Shown here in pieces: positions 35,135-46,100 of a stretch of 64,000 nucleotides of DNA. The translations under genes were made by a program, and so were the position numbers. Within the stretch, counting starts at the first letter, position 1. The number at the start of each line of letters is the position of its first letter. Source of the DNA: Desulfobulbus sp. (lineage in GTDB: Bacteria > Desulfobacterota > Desulfobulbia > Desulfobulbales > Desulfobulbaceae); contig JAQUEZ010000012.1 of NCBI GenBank assembly GCA_028684915.1, forward strand, positions 1-64,000, written 5' to 3'. The notes beneath the pieces were generated by a model. The model was not told the DNA's origin, ran no database searches, and was given only the letters and a program-made list of their open reading frames with translations.

Positions 35135-35578
35135 ATGAATATTTTGATTATCGACGATGAAGCGATGCTGCTGCAATCGATCCAGATCGGCCTGCAAAAC
35201 CGGGGGTATTGCGTAGTAACGGCAACCAGCGGAGAGCAGGCGCTGGCATATTTGCACGATAATGGACAGAACATTGATCTGGTGGTTACCGATTACCTGA
35301 TGCCGGGAATGAACGGCATACAGTTCCTGATACTGCTCCGCAATAAGTATCCCGATATGCCGACCCTGTTCATGACCGCCTATGCCGACACGAAAATGGT
35401 GCTCGAGGCATTTCGCCTCCGCTGCGACGGCTTTATGCAAAAACCCTTTTCCTTGCAACAATTGGTCGAGGAAATCGAGGGCATTAAGGAACGCTCCAAG
35501 AACTCTGGCATGGAGCGACTCTCTGAAAAAATCATTTTTTCAAAAAACGTCGAACACCAAAAAAAGATGGGCTCGTAA
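35135..35578 (+). CDS. Single-domain (CheY-like) response regulator
   Basis: 147-aa receiver domain with a short tail. Acidic pocket D7/D8, phospho-acceptor D53 in VVTDYLMPG, T81 in FMTAYAD and K103 in MQKPFS are all present. No output domain follows, so it acts by protein contact. The last codons and the TAA stop come from a dispersed-repeat end (GATGGGCTCGTAAAAA from 35566), so the original C-terminus was probably different. It lies behind a sigma54-type promoter and 88 bp before a chemoreceptor gene, which suggests a shared signalling pathway. Confidence 0.9.
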   Translation: MNILIIDDEAMLLQSIQIGLQNRGYCVVTATSGEQALAYLHDNGQNIDLVVTDYLMPGMNGIQFLILLRNKYPDMPTLFMTAYADTKMVLEAFRLRCDGFMQKPFSLQQLVEEIEGIKERSKNSGMERLSEKIIFSKNVEHQKKMGS

Positions 35579-35633
35579 AAAAAACTGACAAAGTACGAAA
35601 CATCGGCCTCGTTGCTTTTTACGAGAACGACAA
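35566..35633 (-). repeat. Second dispersed repeat family, copy 3 (reverse)
   Basis: Read on the minus strand it begins TTGTCGTTCTCGTAAAAAGC and ends TTTTACGAGCCCATC, matching both termini of the second family but shorter inside. Its plus-strand left end supplies the stop codon of the CheY-like regulator. Confidence 0.6.
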
Positions 35634-35666
35634 AAAACACGTTGAAGAAATCGGAGAAAAACACGC

Positions 35667-37664
35667 ATGAATTTTTCATCAATTCGTTTCAGGCTCATTG
35701 CCGGAGGAATTTTACTCGTTCTTATTCCGCTGGCAATTTCTGGGTATGTGTCCATAACAAATTCGATCAAGGTGGCAACGCAACTCAGCAAGGCCAATGC
35801 CCAATCGATAGCGAACGGTGCAGCAACAGAAATTCTCGCGACGTATGAAGGTGAATTGAAATTCGCCAGTGCCTTCGCAGGGCGCACCCAGGTGCAAATG
35901 GCGACAGAAAAAATCAACGAACATGGCATTGACGGGGCCGGTGAGTCCATTGCAACCATGAACAACGATTTACACAAACGTTTTGAAAAACTTCACTCCT
36001 CTTATGCAGGCATTTTTTTAACCGATGCCAATGGCCGCATTTTTGCCGAAGCCACGGAGGACGGTGCAAGCCTTCAGCGGCTCGAAATGTCCCAGCATCC
36101 CCTTTTTGCTGCGGCAAAAAATTCCAAGCAGACCGTCAGCGGCGACATCGAACGATCTGCAAACAACAACGGACTCGTGATGCTGCTCTGCAGTCCGATT
36201 CATGGCGAGAACGGCACGTTCCTCGGCGTTTTTGGCGCCTTGCTCAAAGTTAAGGCCCTTACCGATCTCATTTCCAATAAAAAAATCGGAACGACAGGAT
36301 ATTGCTTCATGATCAATACGTCCGGCATTATTATCGCCCATCCGGACGAGCAAAACATTCTCCGTTTGGACCTGAAAACACTGCCTGGCATGCAACATAT
36401 AGCCGCAGCCATGCGGGATGGCCAAAATGGGGCCGAATCCTATGTGTACAAAGGACTGGAAAAGGTAGCGGGATTCGCTCCGATCAAACAAAAGGGGTGG
36501 AGCGTTGCGGCTACGCAAAATGCAGACGAGTTTCTCGCCAGCGCGGTTGTTCTACGCAATGCCATTGTCTTGATCAGCATCATTTCCATTCTCGCAGCCA
36601 GCGGAATTATCTTCTGGGCGGCCAGCGCGATAGTCCGTCCAATCAAACAAACCGTGGTTGGACTCAAAGATATTGCCCAAGGCGAAGGTGACCTAACCAT
36701 GCGCCTGCCTATAACCTCCAAAGACGAAGTGGGAGAGCTTGCCCACTGGTTCAATATATTCATTGAAAAACTGCAAAACATCATCAGCCAGATCAACCAA
36801 AACACCCATTCCGTCAACAGTTCCGCAGGTGAACTGGCAAACATAGCGACCGACCTTTCCCAAAATGCGCAAGAAACCTCCGACCGCGCGGACAATGTGG
36901 CAACGGCGGTCGAGGAAATGAGCGCCAACCTGAATAACGTGGCGGCCGCCATGGAACAATCCACCACCAATATCACCATGGTTGCCGGCGCTGCCGAAGA
37001 AATGACCGCAACAATCAGTCAGATAGCGCAAAATGCCCAAGAAGCACATACCATTTCTTCCAAAGCGGTTCTCCAGGCTGCGGACACCTCCGAAAAAATG
37101 ACCGAATTGGGCCAGGCTGCAGAGGCTATCGGCAAGGTGACAGAAACCATCACCGAGATCTCGGAGCAAACCAACCTATTGGCACTCAACGCAACCATTG
37201 AGGCCGCCAGGGCGGGTGAGGCGGGGAAGGGTTTTGCCGTTGTCGCAAATGAAATCAAGGAGTTGGCTAAACAGACCGCCACCGCCACAATGGATATCAA
37301 AAACCAAATCGAAGGGATCCAGGGAACAACACGGTCAACCGTGGCTGAAATAAGCCAAATATCTGAAATAATAAATGAAATAAACAGAATAACAACAACG
37401 ATATCTCTATCTGTCGGGGAACAGTCTACAGCAACGCAAGAGATTGCCGGTAATATCGCCCAAGCGTCCATGGGACTGGGGGAAGTGAACGAGAATGTCA
37501 ATCAAAGTTCCTCGGTAGCAGGGACGATTACCCAAGACATTGCCGGGGTGAACATGGCTTCTAGGGAAATATCGCAAAGCAGCACCAGTGTTCAATTAAG
37601 CGCCGGCAAACTGCAGCAGTTGGCGGACGAACTCCTTGGCGTGATCAATACCTTTCGTTTTTAA
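35667..37664 (+). CDS. Methyl-accepting chemotaxis protein (dCache-HAMP-MA)
   Basis: 665-aa chemoreceptor. TM1 (about 8-30), a periplasmic double-Cache-like sensor (about 31-285: [59 protein letters not shown]), TM2 (about 290-315), a HAMP domain ([20 protein letters not shown]) and the long MA signalling coiled coil with the hairpin tip [20 protein letters not shown] and [18 protein letters not shown]. No C-terminal CheR-tethering pentapeptide is visible. The ligand cannot be read from the sequence; the Cache fold suggests small organic acids or amino acids. It may be co-expressed with the CheY-like regulator upstream. Confidence 0.94.
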   Translation: MNFSSIRFRLIAGGILLVLIPLAISGYVSITNSIKVATQLSKANAQSIANGAATEILATYEGELKFASAFAGRTQVQMATEKINEHGIDGAGESIATMNNDLHKRFEKLHSSYAGIFLTDANGRIFAEATEDGASLQRLEMSQHPLFAAAKNSKQTVSGDIERSANNNGLVMLLCSPIHGENGTFLGVFGALLKVKALTDLISNKKIGTTGYCFMINTSGIIIAHPDEQNILRLDLKTLPGMQHIAAAMRDGQNGAESYVYKGLEKVAGFAPIKQKGWSVAATQNADEFLASAVVLRNAIVLISIISILAASGIIFWAASAIVRPIKQTVVGLKDIAQGEGDLTMRLPITSKDEVGELAHWFNIFIEKLQNIISQINQNTHSVNSSAGELANIATDLSQNAQETSDRADNVATAVEEMSANLNNVAAAMEQSTTNITMVAGAAEEMTATISQIAQNAQEAHTISSKAVLQAADTSEKMTELGQAAEAIGKVTETITEISEQTNLLALNATIEAARAGEAGKGFAVVANEIKELAKQTATATMDIKNQIEGIQGTTRSTVAEISQISEIINEINRITTTISLSVGEQSTATQEIAGNIAQASMGLGEVNENVNQSSSVAGTITQDIAGVNMASREISQSSTSVQLSAGKLQQLADELLGVINTFRF

Positions 37665-37721
37665 GAGAAAGAATCCCAAAAACCGCCACACTCATTTCCG
37701 TTCCCAAAACATCGAACCCCC

Positions 37722-40700
37722 ATGAATACTCGGCAAAAACACAACAACAGCCCCTTTGGCAAGCGCGCATTTTGGGCGTTGGTTGGCGCATCGATTGTGA
37801 TCGGCGGCCTGCTGACCAGTTGGACCGCGATACGGACGGACAGAGAAAAGCGTTCCGACCTCCTTCAACAAGTCAAGTTAGTTGCTCAGGCGATTAACAC
37901 CGATCGAATAGCCGGCCTGAAAGGAACGCCGGAAGACCTGTCCAGCCCTCACTACCAACGTCTCAAAGAACAACTTGGCGCAGTGTGTTCGGCCAACCCT
38001 TTCTGCCGGTCTTTTTACTTGTTGGGAACCGTACCAGGAAACAAGGTCTTTTATTTTGTTGATACATATCAGGGCAATGCTCAAAAAGGACTCCCCCCTG
38101 GCACCAAGCGTCCCTCTACCTCCCAAACCCTGCTGGATGCCTTCACATTCGGGAAAGAAGGCATTGAACAGGCTTCGGCAGGTCTGCAGCCATCAACGAC
38201 CACCATCTTTGCTCCGATCATTTCTCCGGTTACCGATGCGGTTGTTGCCGTTATCGGGATGGACATCGAAACCAAGTTCTGGAAATGGGATATTGCTGCC
38301 AAGGCTTCCTTGCCCATGGGGCTGGTGTTGATCCTCTTTATCGGCGTTATTGCGGTGTTGGCTGGGACCCGCCAACGCCTTCCATCTCCGCCACGCCGGG
38401 TTCTCCGCCGCCTATTTTTCCCGATAGTTGGGATGGCGGCTCTTCTCATAGTTGTTGGCGGGATATTGTTATGGACCCAATATCAATCACAACTCACCAG
38501 TAATGTATTGAATACGAAACAGAGCGTTCATCGGCAATGGAAGACTGGGCTCGATCGACACTTGCACGATTTACTCGAAGCTACCCAGTCCCTGGCAAGG
38601 GACAAAGACCTTCAGAACATTTTTCGTGAACAGGCGGTTCCCGGGTGCCGCACTACGTTGGAAACGTTGTTCTCACCATTGCAACAGCAGCACCGTCTCA
38701 AAAGTATTTCCCTACGCGACAGCAACGGCGTCGATCTCTGCCGCCCCCTACAATCTCCTCAAGACAAAGAGATCAGACCGGCTGCGATGTTTGAGACTGG
38801 CCAAAGAGAACAGATGACCTTTGGTGTGTGGGTGGATCCAAGCGGAAGATGCGCTCTCAATGTTGATTATCCGGTTTTTGTGAACGGCAATCTGGCTGGA
38901 CGCCTCCAATTAGAGCAGGATGTTGCAGAAATCCTGCAGGAGATCCGGGGGAACTCCCGCCTCGAACTAGCGCTCTCCATTCGTCACGATATGCCGGTGC
39001 AGCAACCGCAACAGAACGACGCGACAATCCGACCCAACACCGCTAATAAAGAAGGGGCCCCCAACAATCTTTTGCTATACGCCTCACAAAAAAAACTCCT
39101 GGATGAACTCGCGCCGGTTACCCGAAAAATTCTGCGACACGAGTCGTCATCCGGTGAAGCCACGCAAGCAGAAGTAACGCACAATGGCAAGGATTGGCTC
39201 GTCTTTTCAACATCCCTCAACAACAACTCTGAGGAAGGCCTTCTCGATCTGCTGCTCTTTGAGGACATCACCTTCGAAAAGGCCAGATTTCACCGCATTC
39301 TTTCTTTGGGAACCATGACTGCGGCGGTGCTGTTGGCGGTCTTGTTCGGCTTTACGCATGTGCTGCTTCGTCGTGCCGACACGGGCATCCTTCTCCAACA
39401 AACGGGATTGAGGGAGAGCGAGGAAAAATATCGTTTACTCATCGAACATGCGGTGTCCGCCGTTGCGTCCCAGGATCTTGTGTTCGACGAGGCCGGGAAT
39501 CCGACAGACTATATTTTTCGGAGCGCCAACCCAGCCTTTACCAAGCATACGGGGCTGGGGGCTGACAAGGTTCTTCACCGTCGGGCTTCGGAATGCCTGC
39601 CGGGAATCGAAAAATCCTCTCTGATCGAAGTGTTTGCCCAAGTGGTCGCCACGGGTCAACCAACCAGTATAGAACAATACATCGAATCGTTGGCAAGACA
39701 CGTACGCATCCACGCATACCGGTTATGCGGCAATCGTTTCGCCACAGTCTTTACCGACATAACCGAACAGAAAACAGCGGATGAATTGATCAGAAATAAC
39801 GAAAAATTCCTCCAAAGCGTTTTTCGGGCCGCCCCTGTCGGCATTGGCGTTGTGAGCAACAGGGTGATTGTTACGGCCAATGACTCTCTTTGCGCAATGA
39901 CCGGTTATAGCAAGGAAGAACTTCTAGGAAAAAACAGCCAGATCCTCTATCCCAGTTACGATGATTACAAGTTCGTGGGCATCGAAACCTGCAGGCTGAT
40001 CAATGACATGGGTACTGGCATTATCGAAACATGCTGGAAACGAAAAGATGGGCGAATAATCAATGTGCTCATGAGTTCCTCCTATATCGATCCTGAAAAC
40101 ATCGTTGCCGGCGTGACCTTTACCGGTATCGATATCACCGAACGCAAACAGGCGGAAGCCGAAATAATGCGGACCAATAAACAACTCAGGGAAACCACCG
40201 AACGGGCCAATGCCATGGCGGCGCAGGCCGAAAGCGCCAGCGTCGCCAAAAGCGAATTCCTGGCGAACATGAGTCATGAAATACGAACCCCTATGAATGG
40301 GGTCATCGGGATGACGGGCCTGTTGCTTGAGACGAATTTGGATGACGAGCAACGAAGTTATGCAGAAATAGTCCGCGAAAGCAGCGAGTTGCTCCTTACT
40401 TTGGTTAATGACATTCTCGATTTTTCCAAAATCGAGGCGGGAAAATTGGATCTGGAAATACTGGATTTCGAACTGACATCCCTTTTGGACGATTTTGTCG
40501 CGACATTGGCGGTGCGCGCTCATGAAAAAGGGCTGGAATTACTGTGTTCCCCCGACCCGACGATTCCCGACGCTCTTCGCGGAGACCCTGGCCGTTTACG
40601 ACAGATTCTGACCAACCTCGTAGGCAATGCCATTAAATTCACCCACCAAGGGGAAGTAGCGATTAAAACGAAGTTACTTGAAGAAGATGACCACCATGTG

Positions 40701-42278
40701 CTGATTCGTTTCTCAGTTCATGATACCGGCATCGGGATCCCCGAGAATAAACACAACCAACTTTTTGATAAATTCACCCAAGTTGATGCCTCGACAACCA
40801 GGCAATACGGCGGTACGGGATTAGGTCTGGCTATCTCAAAACAATTGGTCGAATTGATGGATGGAGAGATTGGCGTTCTCAGCGAAGAGGGCAAGGGCGC
40901 GGAATTTTGGTTTTCGGTGCGACTGGACAAACGAAAACAAATGAGCCCGCGAGAAACGCCTGTCCCAGCAGATCTTCAGGGGGTCCGAGTGTTAATTGTC
41001 GATGACAATGCCACCAACCGTGATATCCAAGTTCCCCGTCTCGCCACCTGGGGCATGCGGCCTAGCCAAGCCGAGGATGGAGAAGGAGCTCTTGCGGCTC
41101 TTCGCCAAGCCGTAGCTGAAGGCGATCCTTTCCGGGTTGCGATTATTGATATGCAGATGCCGAAAATGGATGGAGAAACACTTGGAACGGCTATAAAACA
41201 CAACCCCCAAATATCGAACACGAAAATGGTTATGCTGACATCCCTGGGGATTCGCGGTGACGCCCGGCGCTTTGAAGAAATCGGGTTCTCCGCCTATGCC
41301 ACAAAGCCGATACGTCATCAGGAGCTGAAAACCGTTCTCGCCCTGGCCTTGGCCGAAACCGCTGATGAAATTACGGCCAAACCGCCCATCATCACCCGGT
41401 ATACGGCTCGAGAGTCTCAGCCCTGCTTCGATGGTCGAAAAATCCGCATTCTTGTCGCCGACGATAATATCACCAATCAACATGTCGCCCAGGCAATTCT
41501 CAAAAAACTGGGTTTACGTTCCGATGCCGTAGCAAACGGAGAGGAAGCATTGAATGCGCTGAAAACCATCCCTTACACGCTGGTATTAATGGACGTGCAG
41601 ATGCCCGAAATGGATGGATTTGAAGCGACGCGCCGCATACGGGATCCGCAGTCCGAAGTGCTCAATCAGCAGGTGCCCGTTATAGCCATGACCGCACATG
41701 CCCAGCAAGGTGATCGAGATCGTTGCCTGGAAATAGGGATGAGTGATTACATCTCAAAACCGGTGTCATCGGAATCCTTGGCCAGTGTCTTGGAGCGGTG
41801 GCTTCCGCAAGGCAACGAGGCCGAACGCCTTCTGAGCCCCATTCGTCAAAATCGGGAATCAAGCGCTCCTGTTGCGAAAAAGAAGAGCCGCGCAGTCTTC
41901 AACAAGAAAACAATGCTCAAGCGATTCATGGATGATGAGGCTCTCTCCCAGGAGGTGGTCGAAGGGTTTCTGACCGATATTCCTCAGCAGATAGAACGGC
42001 TCAACGCCTTTCTTGCAGACGGTGATCTTTCCGGTATTGCGCGACAGGCGCATACGATCAAGGGCGCGGCTGGCAATGTGTCGGCAGAGATGCTCCATGA
42101 CGCAGCCATGGACGTAGAAAAAGCCTGCTTGTCCGGCAACGCCGCAGTCATGCGGGAGGGTGTCAGCCACATAGAAAAAGAATTTCACCGGCTCAAGGAA
42201 GCCCTCCTCAGAGAAGTAGTAGTCGTTCCAATCACATCAGAAGACCAAGAGAATTCCAATGCGTATCTTAATTGCTGA
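37722..42278 (+). CDS. Hybrid sensor kinase with two tandem periplasmic sensors, PAS, two REC and HPt
   Basis: 1518-aa kinase with a complete internal phosphorelay. TM1 (about 15-37), first periplasmic domain (to about 195), TM2/TM3 with a short proline- and arginine-rich link between them (SPPRRVLRRL), second periplasmic domain (about 250-525), TM4 (about 527-550), two PAS modules, HisKA with H852 (NMSHEIRTPMNG), HATPase_c (GTGLGLAISKQL), REC1 with D1143, REC2 with D1291 (MDVQMPEMDG) and HPt with H1444 (QAHTIKGAAGN). Two separate extracellular sensing modules in one chain are unusual. Its last 20 nt overlap the REC-GGDEF gene. Confidence 0.93.
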   Translation: MNTRQKHNNSPFGKRAFWALVGASIVIGGLLTSWTAIRTDREKRSDLLQQVKLVAQAINTDRIAGLKGTPEDLSSPHYQRLKEQLGAVCSANPFCRSFYLLGTVPGNKVFYFVDTYQGNAQKGLPPGTKRPSTSQTLLDAFTFGKEGIEQASAGLQPSTTTIFAPIISPVTDAVVAVIGMDIETKFWKWDIAAKASLPMGLVLILFIGVIAVLAGTRQRLPSPPRRVLRRLFFPIVGMAALLIVVGGILLWTQYQSQLTSNVLNTKQSVHRQWKTGLDRHLHDLLEATQSLARDKDLQNIFREQAVPGCRTTLETLFSPLQQQHRLKSISLRDSNGVDLCRPLQSPQDKEIRPAAMFETGQREQMTFGVWVDPSGRCALNVDYPVFVNGNLAGRLQLEQDVAEILQEIRGNSRLELALSIRHDMPVQQPQQNDATIRPNTANKEGAPNNLLLYASQKKLLDELAPVTRKILRHESSSGEATQAEVTHNGKDWLVFSTSLNNNSEEGLLDLLLFEDITFEKARFHRILSLGTMTAAVLLAVLFGFTHVLLRRADTGILLQQTGLRESEEKYRLLIEHAVSAVASQDLVFDEAGNPTDYIFRSANPAFTKHTGLGADKVLHRRASECLPGIEKSSLIEVFAQVVATGQPTSIEQYIESLARHVRIHAYRLCGNRFATVFTDITEQKTADELIRNNEKFLQSVFRAAPVGIGVVSNRVIVTANDSLCAMTGYSKEELLGKNSQILYPSYDDYKFVGIETCRLINDMGTGIIETCWKRKDGRIINVLMSSSYIDPENIVAGVTFTGIDITERKQAEAEIMRTNKQLRETTERANAMAAQAESASVAKSEFLANMSHEIRTPMNGVIGMTGLLLETNLDDEQRSYAEIVRESSELLLTLVNDILDFSKIEAGKLDLEILDFELTSLLDDFVATLAVRAHEKGLELLCSPDPTIPDALRGDPGRLRQILTNLVGNAIKFTHQGEVAIKTKLLEEDDHHVLIRFSVHDTGIGIPENKHNQLFDKFTQVDASTTRQYGGTGLGLAISKQLVELMDGEIGVLSEEGKGAEFWFSVRLDKRKQMSPRETPVPADLQGVRVLIVDDNATNRDIQVPRLATWGMRPSQAEDGEGALAALRQAVAEGDPFRVAIIDMQMPKMDGETLGTAIKHNPQISNTKMVMLTSLGIRGDARRFEEIGFSAYATKPIRHQELKTVLALALAETADEITAKPPIITRYTARESQPCFDGRKIRILVADDNITNQHVAQAILKKLGLRSDAVANGEEALNALKTIPYTLVLMDVQMPEMDGFEATRRIRDPQSEVLNQQVPVIAMTAHAQQGDRDRCLEIGMSDYISKPVSSESLASVLERWLPQGNEAERLLSPIRQNRESSAPVAKKKSRAVFNKKTMLKRFMDDEALSQEVVEGFLTDIPQQIERLNAFLADGDLSGIARQAHTIKGAAGNVSAEMLHDAAMDVEKACLSGNAAVMREGVSHIEKEFHRLKEALLREVVVVPITSEDQENSNAYLNC

Positions 42279-43194
42279 AGACGATGTTGCCTCCCGTATC
42301 GCTCTGCGAGGAGTATTGCAAAAAAACGGGTACCAAACGGTGGTGACGGCCAACGGCGTCGAAGCGCTGCAAACGTTACAGCAGGCCAACGCTCCCCGCC
42401 TGGCTATTCTCGACTGGATGATGCCGGAACTGGACGGCCTGGAAGTCGTTCGGAGGATTCGCTCACTGGCGACTGAACGGCCGCCTTATATTATCCTTCT
42501 CACCGCCAGGGATGAAAAATCCGACATCATTGCAGGGCTCGAGGCCGGAGCTGATGACTATTTGGCCAAGCCTTTTGATCCCGGTGAATTGCGCGCCCGG
42601 ATCGAGGTTGGCCGAAGGTTGGTTGAGATGCAGGACGCCTTGCATGCTCACCGGGAATTGTTACACCATCAGGCAACCCATGATCCGTTAACCGGTCTGC
42701 TCAATCGTCGGGCCATTCTCGACCGGCTGCATCGCGAACTGGCCAGCTTGGAACGCCAACGGGGATTATTGGCCGTTGGCATGGGGGATATTGATTATTT
42801 CAAACGATTCAACGATGTCTACGGGCACCAAACCGGTGACGACATTCTTTGTGGCATAGCTCGACTCTTCCAACAGGTAGCCGGAGAGCATGATACCGTT
42901 GGCCGCATCGGCGGCGAAGAATTTTTATTTGTCGCCCCCATTGCCTCAAAAGAAGACCACCTCCGCCTCTTTGAACGATTGCGCGCCTGCGTGCAACAAA
43001 CCTCCATTTCGACAAAATCCGGAGAACTTGCCTGCACATTGAGCATTGGCGTCACCTGCGCAATGCCTGGGTATTCTTTGGACCAGGTCCTGGAATCAGC
43101 CGATCAGGCCCTCTATCAGGCCAAGAACAACGGCCGCAATTGCGTGATCAGCCAAGAGCTGCCCACCAGAGGAAAGACGACATGCGTGTCCTGA
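42259..43194 (+). CDS. REC-GGDEF diguanylate cyclase (PleD/WspR-like)
   Basis: 311-aa response regulator making cyclic di-GMP. REC domain (about 1-120) with phospho-acceptor D52 in LDWMMPELDG and K104; GGDEF domain (about 140-300) with DPLTGLLNRRA, DIDYFKRFNDVYGH and active-site GGEEF (218-222). The residues where an inhibitory RxxD site would lie (209-212) read GEHD, so product inhibition through that site is unlikely. Overlaps the hybrid kinase gene by 20 nt and the next gene by 13 nt, implying coupled translation. Its REC domain is closely similar to that of the following gene product. Confidence 0.95.
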   Translation: MRILIAEDDVASRIALRGVLQKNGYQTVVTANGVEALQTLQQANAPRLAILDWMMPELDGLEVVRRIRSLATERPPYIILLTARDEKSDIIAGLEAGADDYLAKPFDPGELRARIEVGRRLVEMQDALHAHRELLHHQATHDPLTGLLNRRAILDRLHRELASLERQRGLLAVGMGDIDYFKRFNDVYGHQTGDDILCGIARLFQQVAGEHDTVGRIGGEEFLFVAPIASKEDHLRLFERLRACVQQTSISTKSGELACTLSIGVTCAMPGYSLDQVLESADQALYQAKNNGRNCVISQELPTRGKTTCVS

Positions 43195-46100
43195 TCGCTG
43201 AAGATGATTTGACTTCCCGTCTAGCCTTGATCGGCATTCTGAAAAAAAAAGGGCATGAGGTCATAGAAACAAAGGATGGGGGAGAGGCGTGGAACGCATT
43301 ACAGCAAGAAAATGCTCCGCGGATGATCATTTTGGATTGGATGATGCCGGTTATGAGCGGAATCGAGGTTGTTCAACGCATCCGTTCCCTGCCAACCGAT
43401 TATCCCCCTTACCTGATCCTCTTGACAGCCAAAAGCGAAAAATCGAACATCGTGCAAGGTTTGGATGCTGGCGCGGACGACTATCTCCCCAAGCCGTTTG
43501 ATACCGGAGAGCTGCTGGCTCGTCTCAACGTTGGCCAACGCATGCTCAACATGCAGGGTACACTCGCCCAAAAAATCAAAGAACTCAAATTAAGTGAAGA
43601 AAAACGGCATATTCTTCTGGAAAAAACATCTGACTTGATTTGTTCCTGCTCTCCGAACCACCGTTTCAAATACGTCAACTCAGCCTTCGCCCGCGAGATA
43701 GGCAGGCCCGAGACGGACATCATCGGCAGCACCATTGACGATATCGTCCCTTCTGGAGAAGCTGAAATATTTATCTCCCACCTCCGCGAAGCTCAAAGGA
43801 CCAAAAGCGAGCAAGTTATTGAATTATCCTTATGCCCAGTTGATCGGGAAAAGTGCTATCTCACCAGCATTACCCCTGTATTCAATGAGGAAGGGTCTGT
43901 CGTTTCTACCCTCTGTTCCTCCAAGGATATTACCGAACGGAAGCGTATAGAAGCGTACCGTGAAATGGGCCGTGAAATTCTCCACGTCCTCAATGAACCG
44001 GATCCGCTGAACGAATCCATTCATCAGGTGCTCGATATCTTAAAAAACCGTACCGGCTTCGATGCTGTCGGCATTCGTCTGCAAGACGGCGAGGATTTCC
44101 CCTATCTGGCCCAACGAGGATTTCCCGCAGACTTTCATCTCAAGGAAAATACGCTGATAGGCCGCGATCTGGAGAACACCGTCTGCCGCGATGAGCAGGG
44201 CAAGGTTCTCCTGGAATGCACCTGCGGGTTGGTCATTACCGGCAATGCTGACCCCAAAAGTCCATTTTTTAGTCCTGGCGGCAGTTTTTGGACCAACGAC
44301 TCCTTTCCACTCGCCGAATTACCCGCAGCCCAAGATCCACGCTTCAAACCACGCAATGTTTGTATACAGCACCAATACGCATCCATGGCCCTTATTCCAA
44401 TTCGCAACCAAGAGATGATCATTGGACTTCTTCATTTCAACGACAAACGAAAAGACCGTTTCACCGCCGACACGATCGCCACGTTGGAAGGAATCGCTGC
44501 GCATATCGGTGCAGCTTTGCTGCGAAAACAGGCAGAAGATGCCTTGCGGGAAAAACGAAAACAGCTAAACGACATTATTAATTTCCTACCCGATGCAACC
44601 ATGGCCATTGACCACACCGGGCGGATTATTATCTGGAACAAGGCTATGGAGCAGATGACGGGCCTGACCGCCGGGGATATGATTGGTCAGAGCGACTATG
44701 CGTATTCTGTGCCCTTTTACAATGAACCCAGGCCGCAATTAATCGACCTGATTTTTGCCGAAGACAAAGATATCAAGGCCCGCTATCCGCAGGTTGTCCG
44801 AGAAGGGGACACGCTCACTACCGAGGTGTTATGCGACTCGCTGTATGGGGGCACGGGGGCGTGGGTCTTTGCCAAAGCCTCGCCATTGCGCGATCAAAAT
44901 GGCGGGATCGTCGGTGCCATCGAAACGATCCGGGACATTACCTACAAAAAACAGATGGAGGAGAAACTCAAAAAAAACATCTCCTGGTTCAAGGCTCTTT
45001 TCAATGCCACTTCGGACTCGGTCATGCTGGTCAAACCGGACGGAATGATTTTGGATCTGAACAATAATGCGGCGCTGCGGCGTCACCTGAGCAAGAAAGC
45101 CATGCGCGGGAAAAATATCTTCGACTTTCTCTCACAGGAAGCATCCACCATTCGCGCCAAGGCCATTGATCAAATTTTGCAAGAGAGAAGCCTTGTTGAA
45201 TACGATGAAATACGACAGGACAAACATTACCATATTCGCCTCTATCCCATTTTGGACGATCAGGGCCAAGTTATTCAAGTGGCCAGTTTTTCCCGGGACG
45301 TGACCGAAAACATACGGGCCGAGTTGGAAACAAAACGGTTACAGGACACACTGGTCCAGGTGCAAAAAATGGAAGCTCTCGGCACTCTTGCCGGAGGTAT
45401 TGCGCATGATTTCAACAACATTCTTAGTGCTATTCTCGGGTATTCTCAAATGGCGCGACATGCCTGTCCCAATGGTTTAAAACTTGCCCAATATCTTGAC
45501 AGAGTATTGGAAGCGGGAGAGAGAGCCACGCAACTCGTTAAACAAATCCTCATGTTTAGCCGCAAGAATCCCAGCGACCGCATCATCATGCAACCTGCGA
45601 TCGTGATCAAGGAAACACTCAACCTCTTACGCCCTTCGTTACCTTCCACAATCACGATCATCCATCATCGTGACCAGAGAACTGACAACATCTACGCAAA
45701 CCCCACCCAAGTGCAACAAATTCTGATGAATTTATGCGTGAATGCCGCGCATGCAATGGAAGAAACAGGAGGCGAACTTGAGATTTCCCTGCTCCAATCC
45801 CGACTCTCCCGGCAAGAACTAGTACTGCATCCCGAAATACAACCAGGTGCTTTTATCCAATTAATCGTTCGCGACTCCGGCGTCGGTATTCCAACGGAGA
45901 CGATAGATAAAATATTCGACCCCTATTTTACCACGAAAGGAATAGGGAAAGGATCGGGCATGGGGTTGTCCATTGTTCTCGGTTTGGTGACCAGTTTCGG
46001 CGGATTCGTCACCTGTGAGAGCAAGGTAGGAAATGGCACGACTTTCCGTGTTTTCTTCCCCGCTCACCAAGAACAGCCCACCGAAAATGAATTTCTTGTA

